From the IMG/VR virus record IMGVR_UViG_3300020442_003731, positions 1-33,894 of that record: a stretch of DNA of 33,894 bases. One strand, given 5' to 3'. How positions within the stretch are numbered: the stretch's first letter is position 1; every line of letters begins with the position of its first letter. This document shows, one piece after another, positions 31,622-33,894 of the stretch. The position numbers were made by a program, and so were the translations under genes. The stretch is from a virus. The notes under the pieces were generated by a model. It saw only the letters and a list, made by a program, of their open reading frames with translations. It was not told the origin of the DNA and did not search any database.

Positions 31622-32955
31622 ATAAAGCATGGTGTCCATTACCTTGGTTAGGATTAAATGTTAGAAACAACGGTGACATAAGAGTTTGCTGTAATGCAAA
31701 CGTGAGCGAAAATCAAGGGCTTATTTCTAAACCTGACGGTACCTATTATAATTTAGGAAAAGACAGCATACAAGATTTTCGCAACGCTGATCTTATGAAA
31801 GAAATACGTGTGAGTATGCTTAAAGGAGAGTATCACGAAAGTTGTATACGCTGTAAACGTGAAGCAGAATCAGGTATGGAAAGTCGTGCAGATTGGGAAC
31901 GTGCTATTTGGCATCATAGACTAACAGAACAAAAAGCCAAGGAAATAACTGATGAAGATGGCACAATAAATGCTATAGATAATCCTATAAAATATATGGA
32001 TTTAAGATTTGGAAATTTATGTAATCTAAAATGTCGCATGTGTGGCCCGACTGACAGTAATATGTGGTATGAAGATACTGTAAAATTATGGGGTCCACAA
32101 TATACTGATAGCGGACAAAAAATAAAACTTATAAAAAATACAAAAGGTAAACATCAGCCCGATGTTGATATTTACAGTTGGTATGAAAATCCATTGTTTT
32201 GGAAAGATCTTGAACAGGAAATTCCTGTTGTTGAACGATTGTATATTGTTGGCGGAGAACCTTTAATGATTGATCAGCATTATGAGTTTTTGCAAAAATG
32301 TATTGATGCAGGTCGTGCTAATAAAATTATAATAGAATACAACACAAATATTACAAACATACCAGAACGTGCTTGGAATATTTGGAAGCATTTTGAACGT
32401 GTACAAATAGGAATGAGTGTTGATGCTGTAGGTCCTATAAATGATTACATACGCAATCCAAGCAAATGGTGGAAGATTGAAGAAAACATGCGCAAGTTAG
32501 ATAATGCAGAAGGTGAATTTAAGATTTGGTGGGCTGCAACTATCCAAGCATACAACTTACTACATTTGCCGGAAATGATGATGTGGAAAATACAGCAAAA
32601 CTTCAAGCGTATAAATGTTGAAGTAAAACATAAAAGTGTTATAAGTCCACATCCATTACACAATCCTAAATTCTTAAATATAAAAGTTTTTCCTAAAGAA
32701 AGTAAGCATTGGATTGAAAATTATTTTAATGATTGGAAGATACGTGCAGAATTAGATATTGATAATAATCTAAATAAAAAACATTTTTGTAAAATATTAG
32801 ACACATATATAAAATATATGTGGGCAGATGATTATAGTGATCAATTAGAAAAATTCTGGCACTACACTAAAACATTAGATACATCACGTAATGAAAACCT
32901 AAAAGATGTAAGTCCAAAAACTTGGGAATTACTTTTAGGAGAACAGTATGCATGA
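31618..32955 (+). CDS. Radical SAM protein with N-terminal twitch-like module (rSAM-10)
   Basis: This is a 445-residue protein. WCPLPWLGLNVRNNGDIRVCC gives C6 and C24-C25; ESCIRCKREAESG gives C76 and C79. The rSAM motif is C135-NLK-C139-RM-C142 followed by GPTDS, and GGEP is at 212-215. It resembles rSAM-5 (24009) along its length: YMDLRFGNLC against YIDLRFGTKC, SWYENPLFWKDL against NWHKQNPVFWQQF, and NDYIRNPSKWWKIEENMR against NDYIRYPSEWKRQEEVFR. It is therefore a close paralogue, but it keeps GGEP and lacks the FPEM tail. ATGA overlaps the upstream stop and the next rSAM start lies inside its end by 8 bases. The substrate is unknown. Confidence 0.86.
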   Translation: MNKAWCPLPWLGLNVRNNGDIRVCCNANVSENQGLISKPDGTYYNLGKDSIQDFRNADLMKEIRVSMLKGEYHESCIRCKREAESGMESRADWERAIWHHRLTEQKAKEITDEDGTINAIDNPIKYMDLRFGNLCNLKCRMCGPTDSNMWYEDTVKLWGPQYTDSGQKIKLIKNTKGKHQPDVDIYSWYENPLFWKDLEQEIPVVERLYIVGGEPLMIDQHYEFLQKCIDAGRANKIIIEYNTNITNIPERAWNIWKHFERVQIGMSVDAVGPINDYIRNPSKWWKIEENMRKLDNAEGEFKIWWAATIQAYNLLHLPEMMMWKIQQNFKRINVEVKHKSVISPHPLHNPKFLNIKVFPKESKHWIENYFNDWKIRAELDIDNNLNKKHFCKILDTYIKYMWADDYSDQLEKFWHYTKTLDTSRNENLKDVSPKTWELLLGEQYA

Positions 32956-33894
32956 CACATACTGTAAGCGTAGCAAAGAAGAATTAGTTTTAAGATCTTT
33001 TAATCATGATGTAGAAGCAGCATTATGTTGTAAATCTCAACATCCAATAAGTTTATTTGACAAAAATAAATTACAAAAAGCAATTGATGATTTAGATAAT
33101 GGCATCAGAAACAAACATTGCACAGTATGTTGGCTTGCAGAAGATAAAGGAGAATTGTCTTGGCGCCAAATTGGTAACGATTTAGAAATACCAGCAAAAA
33201 GTATAGAAATTTATTTTGACAACACTTGCGATCAGGCTTGTATATATTGTAGTCCAAAATACAGTAGTAAATGGGTTCAAGAAATAAAATACGCTAATAA
33301 CGATAATAGCAAGTTTCTTAAAAAAATTATTAATGATGAAAGTTTTGAACCTACTCCTAAGCAAGATCATAAAAAAGCAATTATGAGTGAAATAGAAAAT
33401 GCAGGAGCTAATGCTGAAAAAAATAAAGTAGTTGCAATAATACTTTTAGGAGGAGAACCGTTGATATCTCCTCAATTTGTCAAAAAAAATATTTTAGAAG
33501 AAATTGTGGAAACTTTTTATTCCAAAGCAGATGAGTCTGTACGTCTAAGATTAAATATTGTTACTAATGGAAATACACCCGATGCACAAATAGACAACAC
33601 TATTAATATTGCAAATAAACTATTAAAGAAATACACTAATCTTAAAATAATTGTTCAACTTAGCATTGAGTCTACAGGAAAAAATGCTGAATATGTAAGA
33701 TATGGATTGAACTATGATCAATTTGTAAAAAACACAATTAAATATTTTCAAAGTGATATTAGGGTTGGATTTAGTATGTCTGTAAACACAGTTTCTTATA
33801 CCGATACACCAAATTTTTTACAAACTATGTTTAACCTTTGTAAGACACACAGTAAATTAAAACAATTAGCCTTAAATTTTAATCTTGTTGATTA
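32948..33894 (+). CDS. Radical SAM protein with N-terminal twitch-like module (rSAM-11), cut by the right edge
   Basis: 315 codons are visible and the frame is open at the window end. The ATG at 32948 has the ribosome site AGGAGAA (32937-32943) at good spacing and overlaps the previous stop by 8 bases. I translated this gene directly: MHDTYCKRSKEE begins it, with C6, C27-C28 and C58-TV-C61 forming the N-terminal module. The rSAM motif is C94-DQA-C98-IY-C101 and GGEP is at 168-171, followed by VTNGN and SIES. The N-terminal module is shorter than in its relatives. It extends the coupled rSAM operon beyond the window, so the full cluster is larger than seen here. Confidence 0.82.
   Translation, partial: MHDTYCKRSKEELVLRSFNHDVEAALCCKSQHPISLFDKNKLQKAIDDLDNGIRNKHCTVCWLAEDKGELSWRQIGNDLEIPAKSIEIYFDNTCDQACIYCSPKYSSKWVQEIKYANNDNSKFLKKIINDESFEPTPKQDHKKAIMSEIENAGANAEKNKVVAIILLGGEPLISPQFVKKNILEEIVETFYSKADESVRLRLNIVTNGNTPDAQIDNTINIANKLLKKYTNLKIIVQLSIESTGKNAEYVRYGLNYDQFVKNTIKYFQSDIRVGFSMSVNTVSYTDTPNFLQTMFNLCKTHSKLKQLALNFNLVD

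Noticed and set aside
13292-33894. Calling the rSAM region a classical RiPP (ribosomal peptide) cluster
   Set aside because: There is no clear precursor with leader and core, no PqqD-like domain seen, no transporter or protease. SPASM cysteines and one small ORF are not enough.

Overview
The window looks like part of a low-GC (about one third GC by eye) marine T4-like myovirus genome, of the kind that infects SAR11/Pelagibacter or picocyanobacteria. The reasons are a block of myovirus tail and fibre genes sharing a GQLWYD-type N-terminal module and a tail collar domain, boxes resembling the T4 late promoter (TATAAATA) upstream of several of them, very tight gene packing, and host-like accessory genes. 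No marker was found that fixes the host; this is inference from gene content and composition.

Layout. Positions 1-9752 hold seven plus-strand virion genes: the 3' part of a structural protein, a small structural protein, three paralogous fibre-like proteins (706, 658 and 502 aa, the first with a collar domain), and a pair of paralogous structural proteins. Positions 9764-14665 start at a good sigma70-type promoter and hold a small conserved protein, two DTD-type glycosyltransferase-like proteins, an unknown protein, a DGD-type glycosyltransferase-like protein and the first radical SAM (rSAM) protein. Positions 14630-17424 hold a minus-strand possible acetyltransferase, a plus-strand fatty acid desaturase and a minus-strand fibre. 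Positions 17464-19851 hold a triple-module glycosyltransferase-like protein behind a consensus sigma70 promoter, and a protein with SIFRL repeats joined to a methyltransferase-like domain. From 19838 to the right edge the DNA is almost entirely rSAM genes, interrupted only by a 74-aa ORF, a sulfotransferase and two QueC-like PP-loop ATPases.

Eleven rSAM proteins are present, one of them cut by the right edge. Seven have an N-terminal four-cysteine module before the CxxxCxxC motif (the N-terminal 'twitch' architecture). Four begin almost directly with CxxxCxxC and carry SPASM-like cysteines at the C-terminus. From 24009 to the right edge the genes run rSAM, QueC-like, rSAM, QueC-like, then five rSAM, all on the plus strand and all overlapping by a few bases, which implies one translationally coupled operon. 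With sulfotransferase, desaturase, methyltransferase-like and glycosyltransferase-like genes nearby, the most economical reading is a virus-encoded modification or biosynthesis pathway. Its substrate (peptide, nucleobase, glycan or host metabolite) cannot be told from sequence. This is the candidate undescribed system.

No intergenic gap exceeds about 75 bases. I saw no tRNA, rRNA, CRISPR array, insertion sequence, integrase or convincing terminator, but no computational scan was run for any of these.
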